A DNA stretch of 64,000 nucleotides from JBCCCJ01 sp039029315 (GCA_039029315.1 JBCCGK010000001.1:62001-126000), one strand, 5' to 3'. Shown: positions 26,813-37,311, numbered from the stretch's first letter. Notes: generated from the letters alone by a model not told the origin. Made by a program: numbers and translations.

Positions 26813-29800
26813 TCAAAAAAAGGCTCGAATTTGAACCCTCCCCGTGTGTACAACACGCTTCTGGGCAGATACCCTACCATCGTATGTAAGGCTCATTTCA
26901 ACATTTCCAAGTACATACCAGGTTGTCAAGACTTGCCATAAAGCATTTGCGCCAGTCTCCAATCCTTCTCGTAATTCATACTCAGCAGAGAATTCAGATT
27001 CGCCCTGTTGCCCGAGATAGACCAACTCCAGCTTGGCAAACAGATTATTCCTGTCCTTGACATTCCATTTGCTGTCAAATACCAGTTTGTGGATGTTGAC
27101 TTTTGCATCAATTTGACCGGAAGAATTGGTGTTTTGTCGAGAAATGTACTCGTATCCTGAGGTCAATCGAAATTTCCGACTAAACTGAATATTGATCTTT
27201 GGATGACTTTGCCAAAAGTCGATGCTATAATTGCGACTATCAAAAGCTTCTGCCTGATTGAATTTATTGCCCAGTCTGGAATCGAGTTCCAGGCTCTTAT
27301 CGCTTCCCAGGTTCAATCGTTGTGTACTTCGCCAAAAGGTCAATCCTTGCAACTCCACCCCAGTGGTCAAAAACAATTTTGACTTTGAATCCTGATAGGA
27401 GAATCTGATGTCTCCGGTCGGATGATTTTGAAAAAAGGATAAATCCTGCCGCAAATGATAGTTGGCATTGAGAAGACTTGTATCTGCAAAGGGATCTGCA
27501 ATATTGATCAAATAACTACCCAGTTGGGTATTGCGGGATTTGTTTTGCGCCATTCGCAGGTTTGTGTTCAGGCGGATGTTGCGGGCCAATTCCTTCAGTG
27601 GTTTGTTGGATTTTTTTAATACATTCTTGAGGCTCCAGGTAATTTTGCCAGATAAGGTGAGGCGAGTGGTTGGAACCAATTCTCTGGTCGGGACAGCGAC
27701 TCGAATGAAGTTCGCAATCAAGGGGTTGTTGGCGATCTGAAATTCTTCTACATCCTGAATACCATCATTGTTGAAGAGAGAGTCCAACCATACATATTGC
27801 CCCTGGCCTGGATTGACTTCTATATACCTGATTTCTCTTTGTGCAAGCTGTTCTGCGCTGACATCATAGACAAAGTTGGCATACACCAGTCGATTTTTGG
27901 GCGCAAGGGTACTTCTGAATTGGGTATTGAGGGTGCGTGAGTTTTCCAATCCTTGACTTGTAAACGTAGAATCCAGAATATTCAGGATGCGATAGGAACT
28001 TGTATTCTGAATATTGAGGACATGGGAGGGGCGATATTTTGCTTGAAGAAAGGCTGTATAGGCTCTGGATTTCTCTCTCAATTGCCCGTCTAAAAAGGCT
28101 TTGTCATAGCGATAGTTGAAGGAGGCATCCAATTGAAATCGCTTGGTCTGTACCGTGCGGACATAAGGTTTGAGATCAAAGAAAGAGAAAGTCCCATTAA
28201 CGGTATTCCCGCCTGTTACTTCTTGCCGATCTTCGATCCATACTTCCATTCCTGTACGGAAGTGCCTGAATGGGGCATACACATCTCCTTCATATCGATT
28301 CCAACTGGAAGAGCGCCCTTCTCCTTCATTCTGATTGAGAATTCGTGTCCATTGAAGCTGTCCCTGTAAGGCCTTGGGCCATCGACTTCTGATACTGGCC
28401 ACTTGTCGCTGAGCCATTCGTCCCTGTCCTGTGTTCCTGATTCCGCCTTCCAACTCCAGTTCCAATCCTCGAAGATGCCGAACCTGAACCTTGGCAGCAG
28501 TGATCTGTTCATCCCTACGAACTTCATTGGGATTGAGGTTCCACTTACGGTCATATTCAGCCTGATAGACCCGATCGAGATTGGTATATTTTTGCCCTAT
28601 ATATTGATAGCTGACATCCACATCCATCTGAAGAGAATCAGACAATTGTATGTGTTCCCATCTGATCCCTGTTTTGCTAGCCAGGTCTTCATTGTCCTCA
28701 TCGCCCATGCTTGACAACCGATTCTGATCTTCACTGCTGATCGCATTTTCAGAATAGAACAAGAGTTTATCCGTCAGCTGATAGGAAATCTGTGCATCGA
28801 CAACTTGCAAGAGTTTGGGCAAGATCCATCTGCGGATAGGGGCATATGAGCCAGTAGGCTGTCCATCTGGTCCCGGGGGCACCCATTGGAAGACATTTGC
28901 ATTAAAGCCAGGTAGGGGATCGTAAAACCCATTTCCAGCTTGGACAAAGGTGAATTCCAGCGCATAAATGGCCCGAAGACTATCTGTGGAGCGAACATAA
29001 TATTCATAGGTGCGCCCGCCAATGATGGTATCTCTTTGCTCATATCGCAATTGTTCGCCGTCATATCCCAACTCAAATATCCCGGAAGTAATGGCCTCCT
29101 CCTGCTGATCGCCAAGCAAGGAGAGCGAGTCCCTGATCAGATTGTATTCCAATGGATCTTCAAAAGGGGCATTGTGATTGTCTGCGTCCCGGCCGTAAGT
29201 GAGTCGAAGATTGAGCTTGTCATTCAACATGCGATGCTCGACATTGGCTGCCAGCAAAGACCGATTATAGTGTTGATCATTGTATTCAAAATCGACTACT
29301 ATTCTGGTGATATTCGTGATGACATGTTTTGCTGTAAAGATGATCTCGGCAGTATTGTAATCAATGACATAATCATTGGTTTCCCCTCTTTGCATCAATT
29401 TTCCATTGAGATAGACCTTTTCACTGCCCGCGAGGATGATGAAAAATCGTTCTCCATTCTGTCCTGTCAGTCGATAAGGCCCGGAATTTCCATCAATGCC
29501 TGCGAGGGTGTTGGTGTGAAATTTGCCTTTGGCCACCGCTCCACTCACCCACGCCTTGGTCTTGTCATCATTGACAGAGACCTGAATTCCTTGCACATTG
29601 CGATAGAAGTTGGCAAAGCGGGTGCTTTTTTGGTTGATTTCATGATCTCCGATGGTGACGGCATATGGACCTTTACTTAGTTGGATGAATACCTTATCGA
29701 AATCCGAGATCTGTTGAGTGGTTCCATCTGGTTGGATGGGGATATTCTCATCAGTAATGGCCCCGACAATCTTCAGGCCATCTCCCAAATCACCTTCAAG

Positions 29801-30349
29801 CTGAAGTCGCAACCCACTGTTGACAGAGAGCGAGCGATTGTTGCCAACAGTGATTCCACGTGAAAGACTCCCACTTTTTCGGATTCTCCCGCTTTCCTTC
29901 CAGAACAGACTTTGTTGATCTTCTTCTTCTGTTTCAAAAATTGCATCAATCTGATCAGGCTGTCTGGCTGTGTCCTGGACAATCCGAAATTTTCGGAGAG
30001 ATAATTCTCGCTTGGGAATTCGTCCAAAGTACCGATACCGAACGGTCCATCTGTTATGGGTAAGGGAAGAATCGAGAATGATCAAGGAACCACTACTATA
30101 GGTAATGGTATATTGGGAGGAGGCCAGCCGCTGACCAGTCGGGGCATATACGCTGTCTGAAAACGGAACAATAAATGTTTGATCCAAAAACAGGCTATCT
30201 CCAGCTTTGCCAGTCAGGCTGTCTTGTTGCCATTGAACATCCTGCGCTTGTATGAACAGGATTCCATTCAGCATGCATATCCAAATCCAGCTTCCTCTCA
30301 GAAGCAGGCGAACAAGTGGGACATACGTAGACTTCAAGGATCTATCCAT
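26813..30349 (-). CDS. Very large outer-membrane beta-barrel-like protein of unknown function
   Basis: An 1178-residue exported protein. A signal sequence precedes a cleavage-like site near IQAQD (about residue 35). The N-terminal 140 residues form a beta-rich domain (VPFSDSVYAPTGQRL, YTITYSSGSLIIL). From about residue 155 (SGRIRKSGSLSRGITVGNNR) the chain alternates polar and hydrophobic residues over many strands (LRLQLEGDLGDGLKIVGAI, KLNLRLTYGRDADN) and ends in aromatic AFF, as outer-membrane barrels do. Some phrases recall SprA-like large barrels, but it is half that size and no name is given. It starts 18 bases after the NtrY-like kinase ends, so the two are probably co-transcribed. Confidence 0.7.
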   Translation of the reverse strand: MDRSLKSTYVPLVRLLLRGSWIWICMLNGILFIQAQDVQWQQDSLTGKAGDSLFLDQTFIVPFSDSVYAPTGQRLASSQYTITYSSGSLIILDSSLTHNRWTVRYRYFGRIPKRELSLRKFRIVQDTARQPDQIDAIFETEEEDQQSLFWKESGRIRKSGSLSRGITVGNNRSLSVNSGLRLQLEGDLGDGLKIVGAITDENIPIQPDGTTQQISDFDKVFIQLSKGPYAVTIGDHEINQKSTRFANFYRNVQGIQVSVNDDKTKAWVSGAVAKGKFHTNTLAGIDGNSGPYRLTGQNGERFFIILAGSEKVYLNGKLMQRGETNDYVIDYNTAEIIFTAKHVITNITRIVVDFEYNDQHYNRSLLAANVEHRMLNDKLNLRLTYGRDADNHNAPFEDPLEYNLIRDSLSLLGDQQEEAITSGIFELGYDGEQLRYEQRDTIIGGRTYEYYVRSTDSLRAIYALEFTFVQAGNGFYDPLPGFNANVFQWVPPGPDGQPTGSYAPIRRWILPKLLQVVDAQISYQLTDKLLFYSENAISSEDQNRLSSMGDEDNEDLASKTGIRWEHIQLSDSLQMDVDVSYQYIGQKYTNLDRVYQAEYDRKWNLNPNEVRRDEQITAAKVQVRHLRGLELELEGGIRNTGQGRMAQRQVASIRSRWPKALQGQLQWTRILNQNEGEGRSSSWNRYEGDVYAPFRHFRTGMEVWIEDRQEVTGGNTVNGTFSFFDLKPYVRTVQTKRFQLDASFNYRYDKAFLDGQLREKSRAYTAFLQAKYRPSHVLNIQNTSSYRILNILDSTFTSQGLENSRTLNTQFRSTLAPKNRLVYANFVYDVSAEQLAQREIRYIEVNPGQGQYVWLDSLFNNDGIQDVEEFQIANNPLIANFIRVAVPTRELVPTTRLTLSGKITWSLKNVLKKSNKPLKELARNIRLNTNLRMAQNKSRNTQLGSYLINIADPFADTSLLNANYHLRQDLSFFQNHPTGDIRFSYQDSKSKLFLTTGVELQGLTFWRSTQRLNLGSDKSLELDSRLGNKFNQAEAFDSRNYSIDFWQSHPKINIQFSRKFRLTSGYEYISRQNTNSSGQIDAKVNIHKLVFDSKWNVKDRNNLFAKLELVYLGQQGESEFSAEYELREGLETGANALWQVLTTWYVLGNVEMSLTYDGRVSAQKRVVHTGRVQIRAFF

Positions 30350-30367
30350 GCATGATGATAGGCAGAA

Positions 30368-33300
30368 TCATGTGCTGTAGAGAGGTTCTTGCAGACCTAT
30401 AGATGGGATTTCAATGACAAAGGTCGTTCCTTCCCCTTCCTGGCTTTTGAAGGAAATGGTTCCACCTGTATTTTCTATAATTCGTTTGACAATGGCCAAG
30501 CCAAGTCCCATGCCAGAAGTTTTGGTTGAGAAACTGGGTTCAAATACCTTTTTCTGAATTTCCACGGGCATACCTTTGCCGTTGTCCTTGATTTCAATTC
30601 TGGTTCGCTCCTCCAGGATTCGCATAGAGACATGGATGATTCCATTATCCTCGATTGCCTGAAGGGCATTTTTGATGATATTATTAAAACATCTGGAGAG
30701 CTGGTCTCGGTCACCAAACGCCCAAAACTCTTCTTGAGGAATGTCGATCAACCAGATCGCTTCTTCCGATTGCGTATACAAATCGATCACCTCCAGCAAC
30801 ACATCATTGACCTTAATCTTGGTCTTGTCAGGCTCAGGCATTTTGGCAAATTCCGAGAATGAATTCGCAATTCGAACCATAGAGTCGATCTGGACCATCA
30901 AGGTGCGCATGACCTTGGGGAACATTTTTTCCAGACGTGGGGTTTTTTCATTCCAGGCTCGACTCAGGTGTTGGATGCTGAGTTTCATCGGCGTCAAGGG
31001 ATTTTTGATCTCATGCGCCACCTGCCTGGCCATTTGTCGCCAAGCCAATTCCCGTTCTGTCTGTGTAATTTTCTTTTCACTTTCTGCCAATTTCGCTACC
31101 ATTTGATTGTAGGCATTGACAATCTCTCCGATCTCATCCTTGGAGTTATATTCGATAGGCTCATTGACATCCCCAAGTGTTGTATCTGCGAGGCGTTGAT
31201 GGATCAGTGTCAATGGTTGTGTGATGGTACTACTGACAATAACGGCGATGACATTCAACAAGAGGAAGGCCAGCAGGTAGATGTTGGCAAGATATGCGAG
31301 GAAGTTGATCACCTGTTCTTCCAACTGGTCCTGACGTGCGATATATGGAACGTTGATAAATCCAATAGGCTGATCATTGTTTCCCAAAATGGGTTGATAG
31401 CCTGAGAGGTAAGACAGATTTCCAATTCGTTCAGTGAACACAAGACCAGAAGACCGCTCCTTGGTCATTCGTTCAAAGGCCTTGGCATCCATTAGGTCAG
31501 ACTGTATCCCCAGATTGAAGATCAGTGGTTGAGTAGAGGCGACGAATTTTCCAAATTCATCATAGATGTTCACATCATTCTTGATAAAGTTTCCAATTTC
31601 AAGAACTTGTTCTGAAAAGTCTCTTTGCAGGGTAATTCTGCTAAAGGGATCATTCCTCAATGTCCGATAATCTGGACTGATCAGATTGGAGAGGCGTGAG
31701 GTCTCTTCCCGAAGTTCATGCTTGGCATCCTGGTCGTATCTGCTTGCCACAAACGGATAGAGAAGGAGGAGAATGACCAACATGGGCAATACACTGATCG
31801 CCAGCAGCCCAACCCGGATCTTGGATTTGAGCGGCATCTCATACGCAAAGCCTCTGGCCCGCAGTGTCCTGAATCCCAATACTGGCAATCCGATCATGAG
31901 AATACTTGCCAGACTGAAAAAATAAAATATAAAGGAAAAGGTAGTGATGATGTCAAAGAATTGCTGCTTTGAATACCTGACCACCACGATCTTGCTTGTG
32001 CCGATGGGTTCCAGATATTCGTGATGCTCACCGCGAACTCGATTGGTTTTTCCCTGAATATCCTCATAATCCTCCATATAAATAGGGAAGGAGCTTTTGC
32101 CTCGTTCATTATACAGCAACCCATCTCGATAAATAGCGTGATCAAATGAATTGATGAGCTGAAGGTTGTTGAACACGCGCTGGTCCAAAGACAAGGAAGG
32201 ATACAAGCCTTCAAATTCCTGATTGTTGGGCTGCAACTCTATTTGAAAGGTGATCAGTTCCAGAGAATCATCCTGGAGGAATAGATCAAACTTCCCCATA
32301 TAGGGATCATTGTACTGATTATCTGCGTTGGGAAACTGATACAGGGAGACATCCGGCGATACACGTTCGCCTCGATCCTCCAGAGGGATGCCCGTCTCAG
32401 GTCCAAAGATCGGGTCCATGCCTCGCTCCGGATCCAGCCGGAATTCGGAGGAATCATACATGAACAAACGGACTTCGAATTCGTTAAAGTTGGGCGAGAG
32501 ATAGTTATCCACCAACCAATATCTGAAATCCTTATTTTCCTTTTCCGGGTCTTGATTCACGGCTTCGAACTCATCCCGAACCTCACGAATATCTCTTTCA
32601 ATGCCACGAATTGATTTCATGTAGGATGAAACCGTATTGGCAGCCCTGCTTCCCAGAATCCTGTCCGCAATCCGCTGTGCCTTCTGCTGATTCTTGAAAT
32701 TGATCCCGATAATGATGTTATAGGTAATCAATACAGAGAAAGTAAGGACTATGATCAAGTAGTTGGCCAGATCGTGATGCAGAATCGATCGAAAGGGAAT
32801 CCGATAGACCACAAAGCCCATCATGACGATGGATATAGCCACCAGCAGGCCCAAAAAGGAGGCGGAGTCGTGAAGGAATAGATTGAAAATCAACAAAATT
32901 CCTCCCTGTATCAAGATGAACGGAATCGGCCAGTTGTGTCTTCTGCCATACAGCACATTCAACTTGACCATGATGAGAATACCCAGAGATATGGCCAGTA
33001 ATAACATGCCCACATCCAGCAAAATCAAAAAGGAATAAATATCTGTTTTGAAGACATTGGAAAACTCGATGTCCACCTGAGAGTTGTCCATGATCATTCG
33101 GAAGACATCAACAAACCATTTGATCAGTAAGCTGCTGATCAGGAGAAATCCTACCATGATCGGGAGAGATACATAGTCATTTCTCAACACCTTCCGATAA
33201 AAGAGATTACTCAGTCTGAACAAATGCGTATAGGCAATCCAGACCAAGGCTGTCAGGGTAAGGATATTGAGGGTCAAATCACCAATAGAGGGTGCGAGAA

Positions 33301-34144
33301 AGTGGAAGGCCAGAATATCAGGCCCAAAGAAATCCGCTTCAATATATTTACCTGGAAATTCTACCCAGAACAAAAGCAGTCTGAGCAAGAGAATTCCCAA
33401 AAATAGACCACTGTTGATCAGATAGCGATGTTTCCATCTATTCAAGGCATAGACCCTGAGAAAAACAAATAAACCGATGGTTCCCAGCATAGCCATGATC
33501 AGTACAGCCATCCGCCATTCTGCCCGGAATGGTGCAGGAGACAGGCGGCTAATCGACAAGACTGGATTGTCTTCCAGATCATAGAGATAGACATCTGCCT
33601 GCACATCTTCTGGAGGACTGCCAACCAGAACCCAAAGCCGCTTCATATGCCTGGAACTCAGATATTTTCGCCAATTGGACAAAAAGACATATGGAATCAG
33701 GAACTCATTGTCTACTTCATAAGAGATATAAATCGGAATGAGATAGATGGTAGTTCCAGTTTCTTGATATTTTCGGATTTGATAAAAATGTCGATTGTTG
33801 AAGGTCAACAAATGATCTTCAGGGACATTACCTAATCGATCCAGGACTTTTTGATTCGGAAGAAATTCATCATTGCTCCAGCTTTTGAGTTTGCGGTTGG
33901 GACCATATTCCAGTTGGCAAACAGCGCACTTGGGACGGTTCTTGGAGGAATGTTGTGGGAGGGAATCTTGAGAATAGTATCGGAGACAGTTTTCAAAATC
34001 AGTTTGTAGTCTGGCTTCAATTTGGTCAATAATCTCCTGATCTGTATCCATGAAGTCATACAGATAAAAACTGACACTAGCCAAGAATAAGAGCAAGCTG
34101 GCAGTAAGCCAGGGAATTCCTTTTTTGAAGGGTGATCCAGACAT
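30368..34144 (-). CDS. Very large membrane histidine kinase, NtrY-like
   Basis: About 1258 residues from the ATG at 34144; a TTG three codons earlier is possible. The N-terminal half carries a first helix, a long periplasmic segment and a block of several helices (about residues 215-490), then a second extracytoplasmic region. The signalling half has a HAMP domain after TITQPLTLIHQRLAD, the phospho-acceptor His1044 in ARQVAHEIKNPLTPMK, the N box RCFNNIIKNALQAI, G1 DNGKGMP and G2 GMGLGLAIVKRI. The HEIKNPLTP box is typical of the NtrY/nitrogen-type kinases. No response regulator gene is adjacent. It leads an apparent operon with the giant barrel protein. Confidence 0.88.
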   Translation of the reverse strand: MSGSPFKKGIPWLTASLLLFLASVSFYLYDFMDTDQEIIDQIEARLQTDFENCLRYYSQDSLPQHSSKNRPKCAVCQLEYGPNRKLKSWSNDEFLPNQKVLDRLGNVPEDHLLTFNNRHFYQIRKYQETGTTIYLIPIYISYEVDNEFLIPYVFLSNWRKYLSSRHMKRLWVLVGSPPEDVQADVYLYDLEDNPVLSISRLSPAPFRAEWRMAVLIMAMLGTIGLFVFLRVYALNRWKHRYLINSGLFLGILLLRLLLFWVEFPGKYIEADFFGPDILAFHFLAPSIGDLTLNILTLTALVWIAYTHLFRLSNLFYRKVLRNDYVSLPIMVGFLLISSLLIKWFVDVFRMIMDNSQVDIEFSNVFKTDIYSFLILLDVGMLLLAISLGILIMVKLNVLYGRRHNWPIPFILIQGGILLIFNLFLHDSASFLGLLVAISIVMMGFVVYRIPFRSILHHDLANYLIIVLTFSVLITYNIIIGINFKNQQKAQRIADRILGSRAANTVSSYMKSIRGIERDIREVRDEFEAVNQDPEKENKDFRYWLVDNYLSPNFNEFEVRLFMYDSSEFRLDPERGMDPIFGPETGIPLEDRGERVSPDVSLYQFPNADNQYNDPYMGKFDLFLQDDSLELITFQIELQPNNQEFEGLYPSLSLDQRVFNNLQLINSFDHAIYRDGLLYNERGKSSFPIYMEDYEDIQGKTNRVRGEHHEYLEPIGTSKIVVVRYSKQQFFDIITTFSFIFYFFSLASILMIGLPVLGFRTLRARGFAYEMPLKSKIRVGLLAISVLPMLVILLLLYPFVASRYDQDAKHELREETSRLSNLISPDYRTLRNDPFSRITLQRDFSEQVLEIGNFIKNDVNIYDEFGKFVASTQPLIFNLGIQSDLMDAKAFERMTKERSSGLVFTERIGNLSYLSGYQPILGNNDQPIGFINVPYIARQDQLEEQVINFLAYLANIYLLAFLLLNVIAVIVSSTITQPLTLIHQRLADTTLGDVNEPIEYNSKDEIGEIVNAYNQMVAKLAESEKKITQTERELAWRQMARQVAHEIKNPLTPMKLSIQHLSRAWNEKTPRLEKMFPKVMRTLMVQIDSMVRIANSFSEFAKMPEPDKTKIKVNDVLLEVIDLYTQSEEAIWLIDIPQEEFWAFGDRDQLSRCFNNIIKNALQAIEDNGIIHVSMRILEERTRIEIKDNGKGMPVEIQKKVFEPSFSTKTSGMGLGLAIVKRIIENTGGTISFKSQEGEGTTFVIEIPSIGLQEPLYST

Positions 34145-34182
34145 CTTCCCCAATATACTACCTATTCAAAAAAAAAATGAAA

Positions 34183-34220
34183 CGATTTTGCATCAATCTA
34201 CCGGATTGATGTAGAAAACG
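34183..34220 (-). terminator. Stem-loop between the 210-residue membrane protein and the kinase
   Basis: CATCAATC (34191-34198) pairs with GATTGATG (34204-34211) around a five-base loop, and outer bases CGATTTT/AAAACG can extend the stem. On the minus strand a run of T follows after about 12 bases (34168-34177), further than in a standard intrinsic terminator. The rest of the 34154-34439 gap shows nothing else convincing. Confidence 0.4.
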
Positions 34221-34439
34221 ATAAAATCCAGTCGTGAAAGAACGTAGGATATAATTGTTAGGGGTAATCTAGCAAGAAAATCGTGTACACTGATCCTGCA
34301 ATTTTCGCACCAAAGCTGATTCCCAAAAGAGAAATAACGTCTTCGGCTATCTCGAATTGCCAAACCATCCATAAAAATGGAGTGTTATGCGAATAAAAGA
34401 CGCATACAAAAAGTTAGCGACAGATTTTCAAACAGTCTC

Positions 34440-35072
34440 TTAGTTCTCAGAAAACTTTTGTGGGCTAAGTCCCTCAGGATCGTGGATTTCCTGAACACTG
34501 TACATTTTTGCTTCCAGAAGATCCTCAAAATCATCTCGGATGTACACAGGGACTCGAATGGAGGTGCGATCAAATTGGAGGGGTTGTTTCTGGGTAATCA
34601 AGGTAAAAATGACTGTTGGATAATCAGAGACCAGATAATAGTCCGAAATCTGGTTCCACTCAATCACGTGTCGAAAGTTTGGTGCCCGAAAAAAGCGATC
34701 ATTAAGAACCACGCCCTTTTCAGTTACCACCCGAACCAACAACAGACGGATCGCGATATAAATCATCATCAAAGCCCCCAACAGCATCAAACAAATGACG
34801 CCTATGGTGAAAAACTTTTCTTTATCGACAAATTGTATTTGGGAGGAATTGAGAACATCGTAATACGTAAAAAAACTGGATGTCCCAACGATGAACAGGA
34901 TGAGCGCTGCCACAGAAAACGTAATGGTTACTATCACCATTTCAGGATTCTTCCAGATCATCAGGGTTTGGGCCAATCGTCTACGGTACCAATAGGCCAA
35001 CAACACCAGACATGGTGCGATAAGTAATGACAAAAGAAGGCTGAAATTGAAGACGAGTTTTACAAATAGCAT
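34440..35072 (-). CDS. Membrane protein of unknown function
   Basis: A 210-residue protein with four hydrophobic helices (FNFSLLLSLLIAPCLVLLAYW, VIVTITFSVAALILFIVGT, FFTIGVICLMLLGALMMIYI and the adjoining IAIRLLLVRVV) followed by a soluble C-terminal domain of about 90 residues (GVVLNDRFFRAPNFRHVIEW, YPTVIFTLITQKQPLQFDRT). The layout resembles membrane proteins with a cytoplasmic PH-like domain, but this is not a firm match. It lies between the kinase and hldD on the same strand with gaps of about 290 and 165 bases. Confidence 0.7.
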   Translation of the reverse strand: MLFVKLVFNFSLLLSLLIAPCLVLLAYWYRRRLAQTLMIWKNPEMVIVTITFSVAALILFIVGTSSFFTYYDVLNSSQIQFVDKEKFFTIGVICLMLLGALMMIYIAIRLLLVRVVTEKGVVLNDRFFRAPNFRHVIEWNQISDYYLVSDYPTVIFTLITQKQPLQFDRTSIRVPVYIRDDFEDLLEAKMYSVQEIHDPEGLSPQKFSEN

Positions 35073-35236
35073 ATTGCAACCTATCCCTATTGATGATGGA
35101 TGTTCAAATACTCAACGAAACAGAAGGTAAAAAAGTTTGTATACCAACGATCAATATATACACAATTTTGATTTTTTTTCAAAATCAATTTGGGGGATGA
35201 AAATGAGACTCCTGATAGTCAGAAATCTACGAAATT

Positions 35237-36202
35237 TTACCAACATTTCTCAGCGAATAGGTATTCGTCCAGATAATTTTTGACCCCCAGTTCCAGGGAG
35301 GTGAAAGCAGATGAATACCCGGCTCTGCGAAGTTTGTCCATGTCTGCCTGTGTGAAGTATTGATAGGTTTGGCGGATATCCACAGGGGTATCAATAAAAG
35401 TGATGGACTCCGGGACATCCATCGCAACAAACAGTGCCCTGGCCAGATCGAGAAAGCTTCTTGCCTGTCCTGTGCCTACATTGTAAATGCCAGATTGAAC
35501 TTGCTGCTTGAGGAGAAAATCAATGATGTGTACAAGGTCTTTGACATAGATGAAGTCTCTGGCCTGATGCCCATGCGGAATATCTGCTCGATGAGATCGA
35601 AACAATCGCAAGCCAGCAGTTTGTCTGATTTGGTGAAACGCATGGAAGATGACACTGGCCATACGACCCTTGTGATATTCATTCGGGCCATATACATTAA
35701 AAAACTTCAATCCCGCCCACCAGGGAGGGGAATGGGGCTGATCCAGTGCCCAAAGGTCAAAGGCTTGCTTGCTTTGGCCATAAGGATTGAGGGGAGCAAG
35801 CTGAGAGAGCCGGTCATGGTCGTCCCTAAATCCCAGTTGACCATCGCCATAGGTCGCAGCACTAGAGGCATAGATCAGCGGACATGCTTGCTGGACACAC
35901 CATTGCCATACTCGACGAGAGTAGGTGAGATTCAGTCGTTCGAATATCTGCCAATCCTTCTCTGTGGTATCTGTTCTGGCTCCCAAATGGATAAATGCCT
36001 CCACCTCTACTGTTGATTGGTCTAGCCATGACCAGAGTGCTTGTCTGTCCACCAGCGCATGGTAGGATTTGTGCTGGTAGTTGGCTGTTTTTTGGGGTCG
36101 GGAAAAATCATCCACCAGGATGAGATCTGTTCTTCCCAGTTCATTGAGGTAGGCAGTCATACAACTACCGATAAATCCGGCGGCTCCGGTGATGATGATC
36201 AT
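35237..36202 (-). CDS. hldD: ADP-L-glycero-D-manno-heptose 6-epimerase-like (HldD)
   Basis: A 321-residue short-chain dehydrogenase-type epimerase. It has the NAD(P) loop ITGAAGFIGS, the catalytic Ser in YASSAATYGDG and the Tyr/Lys pair in LNPYGQSKQAFD, plus GLKFFNVYGPNEYHKGRMAS, which is typical of HldD. HldD inverts ADP-D-glycero-heptose for the lipopolysaccharide core. Its start overlaps the stop of the upstream glycosyltransferase by four bases (ATGA), so both are coupled and likely act on the same glycan. Confidence 0.9.
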   Translation of the reverse strand: MIIITGAAGFIGSCMTAYLNELGRTDLILVDDFSRPQKTANYQHKSYHALVDRQALWSWLDQSTVEVEAFIHLGARTDTTEKDWQIFERLNLTYSRRVWQWCVQQACPLIYASSAATYGDGQLGFRDDHDRLSQLAPLNPYGQSKQAFDLWALDQPHSPPWWAGLKFFNVYGPNEYHKGRMASVIFHAFHQIRQTAGLRLFRSHRADIPHGHQARDFIYVKDLVHIIDFLLKQQVQSGIYNVGTGQARSFLDLARALFVAMDVPESITFIDTPVDIRQTYQYFTQADMDKLRRAGYSSAFTSLELGVKNYLDEYLFAEKCW

Positions 36203-37311
36203 GTGTTCAATACCTTCTGATAGATGTTCAAGACTGTTTCTTGTTCCTGTTCCCAGTTCAGTTCCTGTGCAGCAAGGCTACACTTGGCGACATATCCTTC
36301 ATATTGGGCCTGATCGCTCAACATGCGATGGACCTGGGCTGCCAACAACTCTGCTTGTCGCTGATCATTTGACAAGCATTGACCAACCTGATAAGTATCT
36401 ACGATATTTCGCATCTCGGGAAGGTCTGATACCAGGATAGGGACACCCGCCTGGATATAATCATAAATTTTATTCGGGGATGAATATCGGTAATTGGCGC
36501 CCAAATCTTCTTCCAGGCTGAAGCCCAGACGGGCCTGCGCTGTCAGGGTCGCCAATTGTTCGAGTGGGACAAAGCCACGAAAAATAACCTGATCTTCCAA
36601 ACCCAAGTCCTGCGCCTGAGATCGCAATTGTGATTCGATGTCTCCTCTCCCGATGATCCAGAGTTTGTATCCCGGTAAATGGCGCATCGCCTGGATCATA
36701 AGTTCGATGCCCCGACCTACGTTCAATGCTCCCTGATAGATCAAAATTGGATAATTTGCCAACTGTCGGGCCACCTCACGCCGAAAAGGAACATTGCGGA
36801 CCACTTGGACGGGTACCGAATACAAGGATGTATATATACTGGCCAATGTCTGATTGACAGTATAGACGGAAGTCAGCTGTGGGAAAATCCAGCGTTCAAG
36901 CCTGAGCCAAATGTTTTGTGTCCGTGGTCGGTGGACCAATTCCGGCACTTCTGTGAAGTATTCATGACTGTCATAAATAAGCGGAATCTTTTTCCATCTA
37001 CTGACCAGAAAGCCAGCGAGGAGCGTATCCAAATCATTGGCATTGATAAGATCAATTTTTTTTCTCAACAAAAAGAAGAAAAGCCGAATGCTATACTCCA
37101 GATAAAACCACTTTCCTCTCCTCAACCACAAACGCATTCTATATATCTGATAGGGACGCTGGGGCAGGCGAGGAGAATCTCTGTATTGCCTCCCAACTAC
37201 ACACACCTGATATCCAGCTTCTTGTAAGGAACTGGCAATCCGATGCATACGCTGGTCTCCAGCCAGATCATTGATGACCGTCATCACAAGACGCTTGGGA
37301 GGAACAGACAT
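36199..37311 (-). CDS. Glycosyltransferase family 4
   Basis: From the ATG at 37311 the protein has about 370 residues starting MSVPPKRLVMTVINDLAGDQ, the usual N-terminal strand; a longer frame to 37431 adds a non-homologous stretch. Motifs are DQRMHRIASSLQEAGYQVCV, DLINANDLDTL, IYQGALNVGRGIELMIQAM, LWIIGRGD and SSPNKIYDYIQAGVPILVSD, where the Glu/Asp-Ala-Gly region contacts the nucleotide sugar. Coupled with hldD by an ATGA overlap. Donor and acceptor are not predictable. Confidence 0.88.
   Translation of the reverse strand: MSVPPKRLVMTVINDLAGDQRMHRIASSLQEAGYQVCVVGRQYRDSPRLPQRPYQIYRMRLWLRRGKWFYLEYSIRLFFFLLRKKIDLINANDLDTLLAGFLVSRWKKIPLIYDSHEYFTEVPELVHRPRTQNIWLRLERWIFPQLTSVYTVNQTLASIYTSLYSVPVQVVRNVPFRREVARQLANYPILIYQGALNVGRGIELMIQAMRHLPGYKLWIIGRGDIESQLRSQAQDLGLEDQVIFRGFVPLEQLATLTAQARLGFSLEEDLGANYRYSSPNKIYDYIQAGVPILVSDLPEMRNIVDTYQVGQCLSNDQRQAELLAAQVHRMLSDQAQYEGYVAKCSLAAQELNWEQEQETVLNIYQKVLNT

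Noticed and set aside
26813..30349. Naming the large barrel protein SprA
   Set aside because: SprA is about twice this length; only general barrel features and a few phrases are shared.
1953..34445. Similar words CAGATT..AAACAGTCTCT.AGTT near 1953 and 34420
   Set aside because: About 25 bases with four mismatches, no pairing or shared context, and one copy runs into a stop codon; likely chance.
35168..35188. TTGATTTT / AAAATCAA hairpin after hldD
   Set aside because: All A/T apart from one pair and without a following T-tract on the minus strand; a poor terminator.
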